A stretch of DNA of 64,000 bases, from assembly GCF_004103735.1 (NCBI RefSeq), contig NZ_CP035281.1, positions 992,001 through 1,056,000 on the forward strand. Reading direction: 5' to 3'. Source of the stretch: Aminipila luticellarii (lineage in GTDB: Bacteria; Bacillota; Clostridia; Peptostreptococcales; Anaerovoracaceae). Under the pieces are notes generated by a model. That model was given only the letters and a program-made list of their open reading frames with translations. It made no database searches and was not told the DNA's origin. Positions 52,913 through 61,593 of this stretch are shown here, piece after piece (position 1 is the first letter of the stretch; every line of letters begins with the position of its first letter). The translations under genes were made by a program, and so were the position numbers.

Positions 52913-53798
52913 CAGTATAAAATATACACTAAAGCAGGCATGTATCCAGGTCTTTCGAAACAGAACCATGAGTTTTGCTTCTGTTTTTTCAATCACAGCT
53001 ATGATGTTGATACTGGGTCTGTTCTTCGTTTTAATCGTAAACATCAATATGGCCGCGGAAGCGGCAAAGCAGGAATACGATACCGTTCAGGTATACTTAT
53101 TGGATGCCACCACATATGACCAGGCGGAGGCTATGATTTCAGAGGTGAAAGGAGTCCGCGGTGTGGCGGATGCCACATATCTTTCCAAAGAAGATGCTTT
53201 GGCAGATTGGAAATCCGACTGGGGGGAACAGGCCTATCTGTTGGATTCGCTGAACGGGAATCCTCTTCCCAACTCCATTATAGTCAAGGTGGATACGCTG
53301 GAGGCATCGGACAGCGTGGTGAGTGCGCTAAAACAGTATGATGGAGTGGAGGATGTAAAGTATTACAAAGAAACGGTGGAGAAATTAGTGAAGATTACGA
53401 ACGCTATACAAATAGCGGCATTCGTTATTATGGTCTTTCTCGTGGTCGTTTCTGTGGTGGTCGTTTCCAATACCATCAAGCTGACCGTTCTGGCCAGATC
53501 AAGAGAAATAAGGATCATGAAGTACGTAGGAGCGACCAACTGGTTTATCAGAGGGCCATTTCTGCTGGAGGGGATTATAATCGGAATTATTTCAGCCGGA
53601 ATTTCAGCCGGAGTCGTAGCCTTTGTATATGGTAAAGTGGTGAACCTGATCGGGCGGGATTTATTCCTTATATTATCCACGCCGATGGTCTCCCAGGGAT
53701 TCTTGACGGCTCATCTGATTTATATCTTTTTAGCAATCGGCGTAAGCATTGGGGCTTGCGGAAGTATCGTTTCCATGAGAAGATTTTTGGACGCGTAG
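52905..53798 (+). CDS. ftsX: Cell division protein FtsX
   Basis: The 297-residue protein has four membrane helices: one at about 20-45, then an extracellular domain (about 50-160), then three helices at about 170-195, 220-250 and 265-290. ARSREIRIMKYVGATNWFIRGPFLLEG is the typical FtsX coupling loop. ATG 52905 overlaps ftsE; a TTG at 52896 is closer to the GGGAGG and is a possible alternative start. FtsX conveys FtsE ATP hydrolysis to the extracellular hydrolase, probably the EnvC-like protein encoded next. Confidence 0.95.
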   Translation: MFNSIKYTLKQACIQVFRNRTMSFASVFSITAMMLILGLFFVLIVNINMAAEAAKQEYDTVQVYLLDATTYDQAEAMISEVKGVRGVADATYLSKEDALADWKSDWGEQAYLLDSLNGNPLPNSIIVKVDTLEASDSVVSALKQYDGVEDVKYYKETVEKLVKITNAIQIAAFVIMVFLVVVSVVVVSNTIKLTVLARSREIRIMKYVGATNWFIRGPFLLEGIIIGIISAGISAGVVAFVYGKVVNLIGRDLFLILSTPMVSQGFLTAHLIYIFLAIGVSIGACGSIVSMRRFLDA

Positions 53799-53819
53799 AA
53801 AGGGGATAGAGGAATACAT

Positions 53820-54944
53820 ATGAGAAAAGTAATATCCTATACTTTAGTATTTGTGTTGGTATTTTCTTTTGGAGCCGTAGGTCTTACATATGCCGGAAGC
53901 TCCACACAGAATCAGCTGAACGACGTAAACGGTCAGTTAAGCAATGTAAAGAGCCAGCTGAAGGAAGGAAAAAAGCTGGAAAATTCTTTAAATAAGGAAA
54001 TACAGGATCTGGAAGGTAAAATCAATGCTTCACAAAAAGAGATCGATGCCTTGAACGGAAATATCACGGCTACTCAGAATAAGATCACGGAAGCATTAGC
54101 CCAGTTAGATCAGCTGGAAAAGGATATGGACGTACAGAATACCAATCTGAACAGCAGATTGAGAACTATGTATAAAAACGGTTCGGCAGGATTTGTAGAT
54201 GTGCTGCTGGGCTCCACCAGTGTTACAGACCTTATGACCAATCTGGACAGAGTCCAGCGGATTTATGACAGTGATAAACAGCTGATGGAACAGCTCCAGC
54301 AGGAGCACAATATGATCGATGCGCAGAAAAAGAACCTGCTGAATCTTCAATCCCAGCTTGTGGCAACTAAACAGGAAGAAGCTGAAAAAAAGTCTGCACT
54401 GAGCGAGGATAAGTCTGTAGTTGCAGATAAGAAGGCAGAGGTCGCAAGCGACAATAAGGCCTTGGAGGAAATGGAGCAATCCTTCCTGGCAGAAGCCAAC
54501 CGGCTGAAAGCGGAAATTTTAGCTTCCCAAAGCACAGGTACTACATATAAGGGCGGCAGTATGGCATGGCCTGCTCCCGGAGTTACGAAAATAACTTCCC
54601 CCTTTGGATACAGAATTCATCCGATTCTTAAGGTGAAAAAGCTTCATACCGGTGTGGATATCGGTGCACCTTCCGGAACTACAATCGTGGCTGCCAATGC
54701 AGGGACGGTCATCAAGGCAGGCTGGAATAACAGCTATGGCAACATGATCATGATCGACCATGGCGGCGGTATCGTAACCTTGTATGCACACAATTCCAGT
54801 TTGTTGGTGAAAACCGGAGATGTGGTGGCCAGAGGACAAGCTATTTCAAAATCGGGATCTACAGGACAGTCTACAGGTCCTCATCTTCACTTTGAGGTTC
54901 GTGTAAACGGAAACTATGTGGATCCGCTGAGCGGTTGGATATAA
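53820..54944 (+). CDS. EnvC-like secreted murein hydrolase with coiled coil and M23 domain
   Basis: The 374-residue protein has a signal peptide (about 1-25), a long coiled coil (about 30-235) and a LytM/M23 domain (about 250-374) with HPILKVKKLHTGVDIGAPSGTT and GPHLHFEVRVN. The zinc ligands HxxxD and HxH are present, so unlike E. coli EnvC it may itself be an endopeptidase. Bacillus CwlO-like partners of FtsEX have this plan. It lies 21 bases after ftsX, and the three genes are likely one operon. Confidence 0.93.
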   Translation: MRKVISYTLVFVLVFSFGAVGLTYAGSSTQNQLNDVNGQLSNVKSQLKEGKKLENSLNKEIQDLEGKINASQKEIDALNGNITATQNKITEALAQLDQLEKDMDVQNTNLNSRLRTMYKNGSAGFVDVLLGSTSVTDLMTNLDRVQRIYDSDKQLMEQLQQEHNMIDAQKKNLLNLQSQLVATKQEEAEKKSALSEDKSVVADKKAEVASDNKALEEMEQSFLAEANRLKAEILASQSTGTTYKGGSMAWPAPGVTKITSPFGYRIHPILKVKKLHTGVDIGAPSGTTIVAANAGTVIKAGWNNSYGNMIMIDHGGGIVTLYAHNSSLLVKTGDVVARGQAISKSGSTGQSTGPHLHFEVRVNGNYVDPLSGWI

Positions 54945-54955
54945 ATAAACATCAG

Positions 54956-54998
54956 ATCCATTCCTGTTTCGACATATAGAAACGGGAATGGATTTCAT
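54956..54998 (+). terminator. Hairpin after envC-like gene
   Basis: ATCCATTCCTGTTTC (54956-54970) and GAAACGGGAATGGAT (54979-54993) form a 15-bp stem with one G-U, followed only by TTCATATT, so termination may be partial and recJ may be read through. Confidence 0.55.
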
Positions 54999-55030
54999 AT
55001 TATATGAGGAAACTTGAGAGAAGTAATTTT

Positions 55031-56785
55031 ATGGAAAAATGGATATTAGTAAACAGGCGTGCTGACTTAAAACGAATCGCGGAAACCTTTCATATCGATC
55101 CATTAGTGGCAAAATTAATGCGAAATCGGGATATCATAGAGGATCGGGACATTCAGGCTTATCTTTATCCAAGCTTGAAGGAGCTATACGATCCGTTTTT
55201 ACTGAAGGATATGAAAAAAGCGGTGGAAATCGTAAAAACGGCCATTGAAAAAAAGCAGAAGATCATGGCAGTGACAGATTTTGATTGTGATGGAATCTGT
55301 ACCGGCTATATTTTGAAGCACGGCCTTGAAAAGCTGGGAGCAGACGTCTGCGTGGAGATTCCGGAAAGGATTCGCGACGGATATGGAATAAATAGCCGTA
55401 TCGTACAGGACGCAGCGGATCAGGGTGTAAAACTCATTATAACGGGGGATAATGGAATTGCGGCAAAAGAAATCATTGAAGAAGCAAAATCCTATGGAAT
55501 AAAGGTGGTGGTGACCGACCATCACGAAGTTCCCTACACGGTAGAAAAGAATAAAAGGGTATACCAGCTGCCGGATGCAGATGCGGTGGTGGATCCGAAA
55601 AGGCAGGACTGTCCGTATCCTTATGACGGCATTTGCGGTGCAGTGGTGGCATGGAAGCTGATACAGGCTATATATATGAATATGGGCTTCGGTATGGAAA
55701 AGGCAGAAGAATTTTTGCCCTTTGCCGCTATTGCCACCGTGGCCGATGTAATGGATTTAAGAGACGAAAACCGAATCATAGTGAAGAACGGGCTTTCGGC
55801 CATCAACCAGACGAATCATATCGGTCTGAGGGAGCTGATCCGAGCAAACGGTCTGGAGCAAGTCACGTCCTATAGTATCGGATTCGTTCTCGGACCTTGC
55901 TTGAATTCCAGCGGACGTTTAAAAACAGCAGATCTTGCGCTAAAGCTTCTGGATACGCAGAATGTGGACGAGGCAAAGGAACTTGCCGCGCAGTTAAAGC
56001 TATTGAATCAGGAAAGAAAGGAACTGACGGAGAAGGGGATACAGCAAGCCAAAGCGGTGATAGAGGAAAACAAGCTGTATAACGATTCTGTTCTTTTAGT
56101 GAAATTGTCTGAGGTTCATGAAAGCATTGTCGGAATCATCGCAGGAAGGGTCAAGGAAACATACAATCGGCCGGTCATCGTACTGACCAACGTAAAAGAC
56201 GGATTAAAGGGTTCCGGACGTTCGGTGGAGCAGTATGACATCTTCGAGAAGGTAAATCAGTTCAAGGGGCTGCTGAAACGGTTTGGCGGACACCCTATGG
56301 CCTGCGGCCTTTCTATGGAGGAAGCCAATGTTGATAAGCTGAGAGAAGGCCTGAACGGGGAAAGCGGATTGAGGGAAGAGGATCTGGTTCCTACGGTTCG
56401 TATTGACGCGCAGGTAGATCTTTCCTATTTTACGGAGGATGTAGTATGCGGATTGGAAGTGCTGGAGCCTTTTGGAAAGGGCAATACGAAGCCGGTGTTT
56501 GGTGAAAAACAGATCAAGGTAATGAGGCTTCGGTATATCGGGCAGAATAATCAGTATTTGCGCCTTACTATTTGTAATAAAAGCCCGGTGGAAAGAACGG
56601 CTCTCTTCTTTGGAGAGGCAGAGCAGTTTGTTGCTTATTTTACAGAAAAATATGGCAGGCAAGAAGTGGACAAGGCCTTTAGAAACCAAAAAAACAAAAT
56701 AGAAATGACGATTACCTATTACCCTCAGATCAATGTATACAATGGAGTGTCTTCTGTTCAGTTCATTATCAGCCATTATCGGTAG
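55031..56785 (+). CDS. recJ: Single-stranded-DNA-specific exonuclease RecJ
   Basis: I start at ATG 55031 (AGAGAAG upstream); ATG 55004 is also in frame but has no ribosome site. The 584-residue protein has the DHH-domain motifs VTDFDCDGICTGYI and VTDHHEVPYT, DHHA1 GSGRSVEQYDIFEKVNQFKGLLKRFGGHPMACGLSM and a C-terminal OB-fold. It degrades 5' single strands in recombination and mismatch or base excision repair. Confidence 0.96.
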   Translation: MEKWILVNRRADLKRIAETFHIDPLVAKLMRNRDIIEDRDIQAYLYPSLKELYDPFLLKDMKKAVEIVKTAIEKKQKIMAVTDFDCDGICTGYILKHGLEKLGADVCVEIPERIRDGYGINSRIVQDAADQGVKLIITGDNGIAAKEIIEEAKSYGIKVVVTDHHEVPYTVEKNKRVYQLPDADAVVDPKRQDCPYPYDGICGAVVAWKLIQAIYMNMGFGMEKAEEFLPFAAIATVADVMDLRDENRIIVKNGLSAINQTNHIGLRELIRANGLEQVTSYSIGFVLGPCLNSSGRLKTADLALKLLDTQNVDEAKELAAQLKLLNQERKELTEKGIQQAKAVIEENKLYNDSVLLVKLSEVHESIVGIIAGRVKETYNRPVIVLTNVKDGLKGSGRSVEQYDIFEKVNQFKGLLKRFGGHPMACGLSMEEANVDKLREGLNGESGLREEDLVPTVRIDAQVDLSYFTEDVVCGLEVLEPFGKGNTKPVFGEKQIKVMRLRYIGQNNQYLRLTICNKSPVERTALFFGEAEQFVAYFTEKYGRQEVDKAFRNQKNKIEMTITYYPQINVYNGVSSVQFIISHYR

Positions 56786-56800
56786 AAGGAATAAATAATC

Positions 56801-56829
56801 TTGACAGGCAAGGGAGAAAAGAGTAATAT
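56801..56829 (+). promoter_or_regulatory. Promoter of the LysR regulator
   Basis: TTGACA (56801-56806), 17 bases, TAATAT (56824-56829). An ATATCATAT/ATATGATAT dyad (56826-56834 and 56851-56859) overlaps the -10 and start region, a possible autoregulation site. Confidence 0.7.
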
Positions 56830-56886
56830 CATATAAAACCTATGTAAATAATATGATATATTACAAATTGAGAAAGGCAGGTTGAG

Positions 56887-57795
56887 ATGACACTTCAGCA
56901 AATGAAATATGCGATAGAAATCGCAGACAAGGGTTCGATCAATCTTGCAGCGAAGTCTCTGTTTATTTCCCAGCCCAGCCTATCGGGAACCATAAAAGAG
57001 CTGGAGGATGAAATCGGCATAGAAATTTTTATCCGTACCAATCGAGGGATTACCATCACTTCAGAGGGAAGTGAATTTTTGGGATACGCAAGGCAGGTAG
57101 TGGAACAGTACAACTTGATGGAAGAACAGTATATAGAAAAGAAGGTCCGAAAAAAATATTTTAGTGTGTCTACTCAGCACTATTCTTTTGCCGTAAAGGC
57201 CTTTGTGGAAATGGTCAAGCAATTTGATATGGATGAATATGAGTTTGCAGTGCATGAAACGAAAACCTACGAAGTCATTGACGACGTTAAGAACTTTAAG
57301 AGTGATGTAGGTATTCTTTATCTGGATGATTTTAACGAAAAGGTATTACGAAAGATTTTAAATGAAAATTCTTTGGAATTTATCGAGCTTTTTTCATGCG
57401 ATACCTATGTGTATCTATGGAAGGGACATCCTTTGGCAAAGAACAGCATGATCACTATGGAAGAGCTGGAGAACTATCCATGTCTATCCTTTGAACAGGG
57501 GAAAAACAATTCTTTTTATTTTGCTGAAGAGGTTTTAAGCACCTACGAATATAAACGAATCATCAAAGCCAATGATCGGGCTACCATGCTGAATCTCATG
57601 GTAGGGCTCAACGGATATACCTTGTGCTCCGGAATTATCTGTGAAGAATTAAACGGAAAGGATTATCAGGCGATAAAGCTGGATTCGGATGAAGTGATGC
57701 ATATTGGGTATATCAAACATAAGAGGATTCCATTGAGTCTGGAAGGCAAAAAGTATCTGGACGAATTATTGAAGTATAGGGAATTGGTATTGTAA
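56887..57795 (+). CDS. LysR-type transcriptional regulator
   Basis: The 302-residue protein has a typical N-terminal winged helix (MTLQQMKYAIEIADKGSINLAAKSLFISQPSLSGTIKELEDEIGIEIFIRTNRGITITSEG) and a C-terminal two-lobed effector domain (about 90-300). It precedes metN-metI-metQ and lies in the same direction. The family usually regulates neighbouring genes. It is probably a cysteine/methionine-type regulator (CysB/MetR-like) whose effector may be O-acetylhomoserine, O-acetylserine or a methionine precursor. The shared motif at the metN and metY promoters supports this. Confidence 0.92.
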   Translation: MTLQQMKYAIEIADKGSINLAAKSLFISQPSLSGTIKELEDEIGIEIFIRTNRGITITSEGSEFLGYARQVVEQYNLMEEQYIEKKVRKKYFSVSTQHYSFAVKAFVEMVKQFDMDEYEFAVHETKTYEVIDDVKNFKSDVGILYLDDFNEKVLRKILNENSLEFIELFSCDTYVYLWKGHPLAKNSMITMEELENYPCLSFEQGKNNSFYFAEEVLSTYEYKRIIKANDRATMLNLMVGLNGYTLCSGIICEELNGKDYQAIKLDSDEVMHIGYIKHKRIPLSLEGKKYLDELLKYRELVL

Positions 57796-57821
57796 ATAAA
57801 ATATTACAGAGAATTTAAGCT

Positions 57822-57852
57822 CCGCTTTCATAAATTGAGAGCGGTTTTTTTG
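57822..57852 (+). terminator. Terminator after the LysR gene
   Basis: CCGCTTTC (57822-57829) and GAGAGCGG (57837-57844) pair, with an imperfect base pair, followed by a seven-T run. Confidence 0.7.
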
Positions 57853-57878
57853 TGTACAGAGTTTTGTTGTAGGTTGAA

Positions 57879-57935
57879 CTTATAACAGGATATTGTTTTC
57901 AAGTATTAACACCTACTTTTCATATATGATAACAT
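57879..57935 (+). promoter_or_regulatory. metN promoter with putative LysR operator
   Basis: CTTATAACAGG (57879-57889), 11 bases, then AAGTATTAACACC (57901-57913), which contains TTAACA as a -35 (57906-57911). At 18 bases spacing comes TAACAT (57930-57935), a weak -10 as expected for an activated promoter. The same two blocks in identical spacing precede metY. Confidence 0.65.
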
Positions 57936-57976
57936 TAATTTAGAAACCGATAAAAAAAAAGGAGGAAAGTGAGCGC

Positions 57977-59020
57977 GTGATCAAATTTGAAAATATCAGT
58001 AAGACCTTTGAGTCTGGCGGTAAAACGGTGGAAGCGATCAAAAGAATAAACCTGAACATTGATGCAGGAAAAATATATGGCATTATCGGATTTTCGGGAG
58101 CGGGTAAGTCCACTCTGGTAAGGTGTATCAATTTGCTGGAAAGACCCACGGAAGGAAAAGTTTTTTTAGGAAGTACGGAGCTGACCGGACTGTCAGAAAG
58201 ACAGCTTCGCAGGGAACGAAAGAAAATCGGTATGATATTTCAACAATTTAATTTGTTTTCGTCCAGAACCGTGCAGCAGAATGTAGCCTATCCTCTAAAG
58301 CATCAGGGAATGACCAAAAAGAAGGTGGATGAAAGGGTGGAGGAGCTGCTGCATTTGGTGGGCTTAGAAGATAAAGCAAAGATGTATCCTTCCCAGCTAT
58401 CCGGGGGGCAGAAACAGCGAGTGGCCATCGCAAGAGCATTGGCGCACCAGCCGGAAATTCTGCTCAGTGATGAAGCTACCAGTGCACTGGATCCGCAGAC
58501 CACAAGATCCATATTAAAGCTGTTAAAGCAGTTAAATGAAACGCTTGGAATCACCATAGTGGTGATCACCCATGAGATGCAAGTCGTAAAAGAAATCTGT
58601 GATAAGGTCGTGGTCATGGAAAACGGTGAAATTGTAGAGGAAGGGGAAGTCTTTCAGGTTTTTTCCAATCCAAAGAAAGACATTACAAAAAATTTTGTAG
58701 ACAGTACTTCTAATTTATCTAAAATATATGAGCTGATGGAGTCTTCTGTTTCCGTTACGAAATTAAATAAAGGAGAATGCATTTTAAGGTTCAAATATTT
58801 GGAAAAAAATACATCTGAAGCTCTGGTATCGCAGATTTCAAGAAGATTCAATCTGGATGTAAATATTATTTTCGGAAATATTGAGCTGATTGGAGAAAAT
58901 CCCATTGGCGGTCTGGTTTCAGTTGTGAAAGGGAGTAAGGAAGATATTGAGGCGGCCATGGATTATCTAAAGTCAAAGAATGTGGGAGTGGAGGTGATTC
59001 TGGATGCACGAGCTTCTTAA
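57977..59020 (+). CDS. metN: Methionine ABC transporter ATP-binding protein
   Basis: The start is GTG (57977) with GGAGG upstream. The 347-residue ATPase has Walker A GFSGAGKST, signature LSGGQKQRVAIARAL, Walker B ILLSDEATSALDP, and a C-terminal NIL domain (about 265-345), the methionine-binding regulatory domain that transinhibits MetN. With MetI and MetQ it imports methionine or related compounds. It overlaps metI by 17 bases. Confidence 0.96.
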   Translation: MIKFENISKTFESGGKTVEAIKRINLNIDAGKIYGIIGFSGAGKSTLVRCINLLERPTEGKVFLGSTELTGLSERQLRRERKKIGMIFQQFNLFSSRTVQQNVAYPLKHQGMTKKKVDERVEELLHLVGLEDKAKMYPSQLSGGQKQRVAIARALAHQPEILLSDEATSALDPQTTRSILKLLKQLNETLGITIVVITHEMQVVKEICDKVVVMENGEIVEEGEVFQVFSNPKKDITKNFVDSTSNLSKIYELMESSVSVTKLNKGECILRFKYLEKNTSEALVSQISRRFNLDVNIIFGNIELIGENPIGGLVSVVKGSKEDIEAAMDYLKSKNVGVEVILDARAS

Positions 59021-59684
59021 TACGTATTGCCCGAATCTGATGACGAAGCTTCCCGACTTTTATGAAAGCATAGCTGAGACTCTGCAAATGGTTGTGAGGT
59101 CAGGCTGGATTTCTTTTATGATCGGATTGGTGCTGGGCATTTTACTGACGGTTACTAAAAAAGGCGGGATCCTTGAAAATCAAATTGTTTTTCAGATTCT
59201 GGATAAGGTCGTCAATTTTTTCCGGTCCATACCATTCATTATTTTGCTGGCAGGTCTGCTCCCTTTCACAAGAATGATAGCGGGGACAGCCATAGGTGTG
59301 GAGGGCGCCATTGTTCCGCTGATCTTTGGAACGGTTCCATTCTTTGCAAGACAAATTGAATCGGTGCTGGCGGAACTGAATCCGGGATTATTGGAAGCTG
59401 CAAAAGCGATGGGAGACGGGCCGATCAGAATTATTATCAGCGTTTATTTAAGAGAGAGCATTCCGGGAATTGTTCGGGCTACGACGATTACAACGATTAG
59501 TTTAATTGGGCTGACAGCCATGGCGGGCGCCGTTGGGGCCGGGGGACTGGGAGATTTTGCAATCCGGTTCGGCTATCAAAGAAATCAGGTGGATGTAACG
59601 TATGCTTCGGTTTTGGTATTGGTTCTTTTAGTCAGCCTGATACAGCTGGGCGGAAATCTCATTGCGAAAAAAAGCACCCATTAA
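59004..59684 (+). CDS. metI: Methionine ABC transporter permease
   Basis: The 226-residue permease has five membrane helices and the EAA-type coupling loop LNPGLLEAAKAMGDGPIRIIISVYLRESIPGI (about residues 130-162), the standard MetI arrangement. Its start lies inside the metN end. The following 54-base gap precedes the hydroxyacid dehydrogenase gene, which separates metI from metQ. Confidence 0.95.
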   Translation: MHELLNTYCPNLMTKLPDFYESIAETLQMVVRSGWISFMIGLVLGILLTVTKKGGILENQIVFQILDKVVNFFRSIPFIILLAGLLPFTRMIAGTAIGVEGAIVPLIFGTVPFFARQIESVLAELNPGLLEAAKAMGDGPIRIIISVYLRESIPGIVRATTITTISLIGLTAMAGAVGAGGLGDFAIRFGYQRNQVDVTYASVLVLVLLVSLIQLGGNLIAKKSTH

Positions 59685-59738
59685 CGAACAAGCTTTCGGC
59701 ACTATAGATGCCGGAATTACAACGAAAGGAGAAAGTTT

Positions 59739-60698
59739 ATGACACTAAGAACCAGAAAAATAATTATTATCGGAGCGGGGCATGTAGGATCTCATGCGGG
59801 ATATGCCTTAGCCTCCCAGGGACTGGCAGAGAAGATTGTCTATATTGATACAGATGAAGAGAAGGCTGGAGCGCAGGCATTAGATTTATTTGATGCAATG
59901 GCTTATCTTCCCCATCGTGTATTGGTTACAGCAGGGGACTACACAGAGGCTGCTGATGCGGATTTGCTGATTATAGCCGCAGGACCGCTTCCCGATATGG
60001 GTAAAGGCCAGTCTCGAATGGATACTCTGGCTCAGACGATTGAAATTCTGCAAGGCATTCTGGATGGAATCAAACAATCAGGCTTTCATGGAATCATAAT
60101 CAGTGTTTCCAATCCGGCAGATGTTGTTGCCCACTATGTACAGCACCGGTTGGGGTATCCAAAAGAAAAAATTATTTCTACCAGCACGGTCTTGGATTCG
60201 GCAAGACTTAGAAGGGTTCTTTCAGAGAAAATCGGAATAGATCAGAAATCCATATATGCTTATGCACTGGGGGAGCACGGGGAAAGTCAGATGGTCGCTT
60301 GGTCCACTGTGACCATTGCCGGGAAACCTGTTTTAGAGTTGATGAAGGAAAAACCGGATAAATATGGGCAGCTGGATTTAGAAGCCATAGCGGAAGAAGG
60401 AAAAGCCGGAGGGTGGCATATTCTCGGTGGAAAAGGTTCAACCGAATTTGGAATCGGAGCGGCTATAGCGGAGGTAACGCGGGCTGTTTTTGCAGATGAA
60501 AAAAGAGTTCTCCCTGTCTCCGTTCTGTTAGAGGGGGAATATGGCCAGCGGGGGGTTTATGCTTCTGTTCCGGCAGTCCTTGGAATACATGGAGTGGAAG
60601 AAATCATAGAATTGAATCTAACCGAAGAAGAAAAGGCAAAATTTGATTGGTCTTGCCAAACTATGCGAGAAAATTATGAAATGGCATGCAAGCTATAG
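59739..60698 (+). CDS. L-2-hydroxyacid dehydrogenase, LDH family (L-2-hydroxyisocaproate-type)
   Basis: The 319-residue enzyme is of the lactate dehydrogenase family: IIIIGAGHVGSHAGYAL (residues 8-24), SVSNPADVVAHY, STVLDSARLRRVLSEKI and YALGEHGESQMVAWS with the catalytic His. It is closest in appearance to L-2-hydroxyisocaproate dehydrogenases. Lying between metI and metQ and before an aminotransferase, it probably reduces 2-oxo acids such as 4-methylthio-2-oxobutyrate or branched-chain ketoacids, regenerating NAD. Confidence 0.88.
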   Translation: MTLRTRKIIIIGAGHVGSHAGYALASQGLAEKIVYIDTDEEKAGAQALDLFDAMAYLPHRVLVTAGDYTEAADADLLIIAAGPLPDMGKGQSRMDTLAQTIEILQGILDGIKQSGFHGIIISVSNPADVVAHYVQHRLGYPKEKIISTSTVLDSARLRRVLSEKIGIDQKSIYAYALGEHGESQMVAWSTVTIAGKPVLELMKEKPDKYGQLDLEAIAEEGKAGGWHILGGKGSTEFGIGAAIAEVTRAVFADEKRVLPVSVLLEGEYGQRGVYASVPAVLGIHGVEEIIELNLTEEEKAKFDWSCQTMRENYEMACKL

Positions 60699-60759
60699 GA
60701 AGCTTTGATTTCGGTCATTTCCATACAATAAGAAATTAAATTTAAAGGAGGGTATGAAT

Positions 60760-61593
60760 ATGAAGAAAAAGACAGTTTTGGGACTTATTTTAGTCATTGT
60801 GTTGACCGTTGCCTTATCGGCCTGCGGAGATAAAAAAGAAAAGAATACCGGGAATGGTGAAAAGGTTGTTAAGGTCGGCGTAGTAGGCGAATCAAATGAA
60901 ATGTGGGATCCGGTCATAAAGGAACTGGGAAAGGAAGGAATTCAGGTGGAGCTGATAAGCTTTACGGATTATGGAACGCCAAATCAAGCACTGGACAATG
61001 GAGAGATTGATTTAAATGCATTCCAGCATTATGCTTATCTAAATGAGGAAATTAAAAATAAAGGGTACAAAATAACGGCCATCGGAGACACCTTTATTTC
61101 CAGTATGAACATCTATTCGGATAAGGTTTCAGATGTGAAAGAAATTCAAAAAGACTCCAAAATTGCAGTACCTAACGATGCAACCAACGAAGGAAGGGCT
61201 TTAAAAATTTTGGAGGCTGCCGGATTGATAAAATTAAATAAGGCTGCCGGAGACAGTCCCGAGGTATCCGATATAACAGAAAATCCGCTAAATTTGGAAT
61301 TAGTAGAGGCAGATGCAGCCAATGTATATTCTTTACTGCCGGATGTTGCAGCTGCTGTTATTAACTGCAACTATGCTTTGGATAATGGACTGAACCCGGC
61401 GAAGGATTCCATCTTTCAGGACAATCCAAGCTACTATACAGGAAAGAGCTATATTAATTTAATCGCTGCCAGAACTGCAGATAAAGAGAATGAAACGTAT
61501 AAAAAAATAGTGAAGGCCTATCAATCAGAAGCCGTAAAGGAAGTATATGCCACAACCTTTAAAGGGTCTTATATCGCAGCGTGGAAGGAATAA
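60760..61593 (+). CDS. metQ: MetQ/NlpA family methionine-binding lipoprotein
   Basis: I use ATG 60760, 8 bases after GGAGG; ATG 60754 is too near. The 277-residue lipoprotein has lipobox LSACG (Cys about 22) and the NLPA family segments ISFTDYGTPNQALDNGEIDLNAFQHYAYL and VADAANVYSLLPDVAAAVINCNYALDNGL-like region. It is the external binding protein for MetNI. It overlaps the aminotransferase by one base (TAATG). Confidence 0.95.
   Translation: MKKKTVLGLILVIVLTVALSACGDKKEKNTGNGEKVVKVGVVGESNEMWDPVIKELGKEGIQVELISFTDYGTPNQALDNGEIDLNAFQHYAYLNEEIKNKGYKITAIGDTFISSMNIYSDKVSDVKEIQKDSKIAVPNDATNEGRALKILEAAGLIKLNKAAGDSPEVSDITENPLNLELVEADAANVYSLLPDVAAAVINCNYALDNGLNPAKDSIFQDNPSYYTGKSYINLIAARTADKENETYKKIVKAYQSEAVKEVYATTFKGSYIAAWKE

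Noticed and set aside
56204-56776. 190-codon minus-strand frame
   Set aside because: Antisense to the C-terminal half of recJ; no family resemblance.
57853-57976. SAM riboswitch (S-box) or T-box upstream of metN
   Set aside because: No conserved S-box helices or T-box sequence; the region fits a LysR operator and promoter instead.
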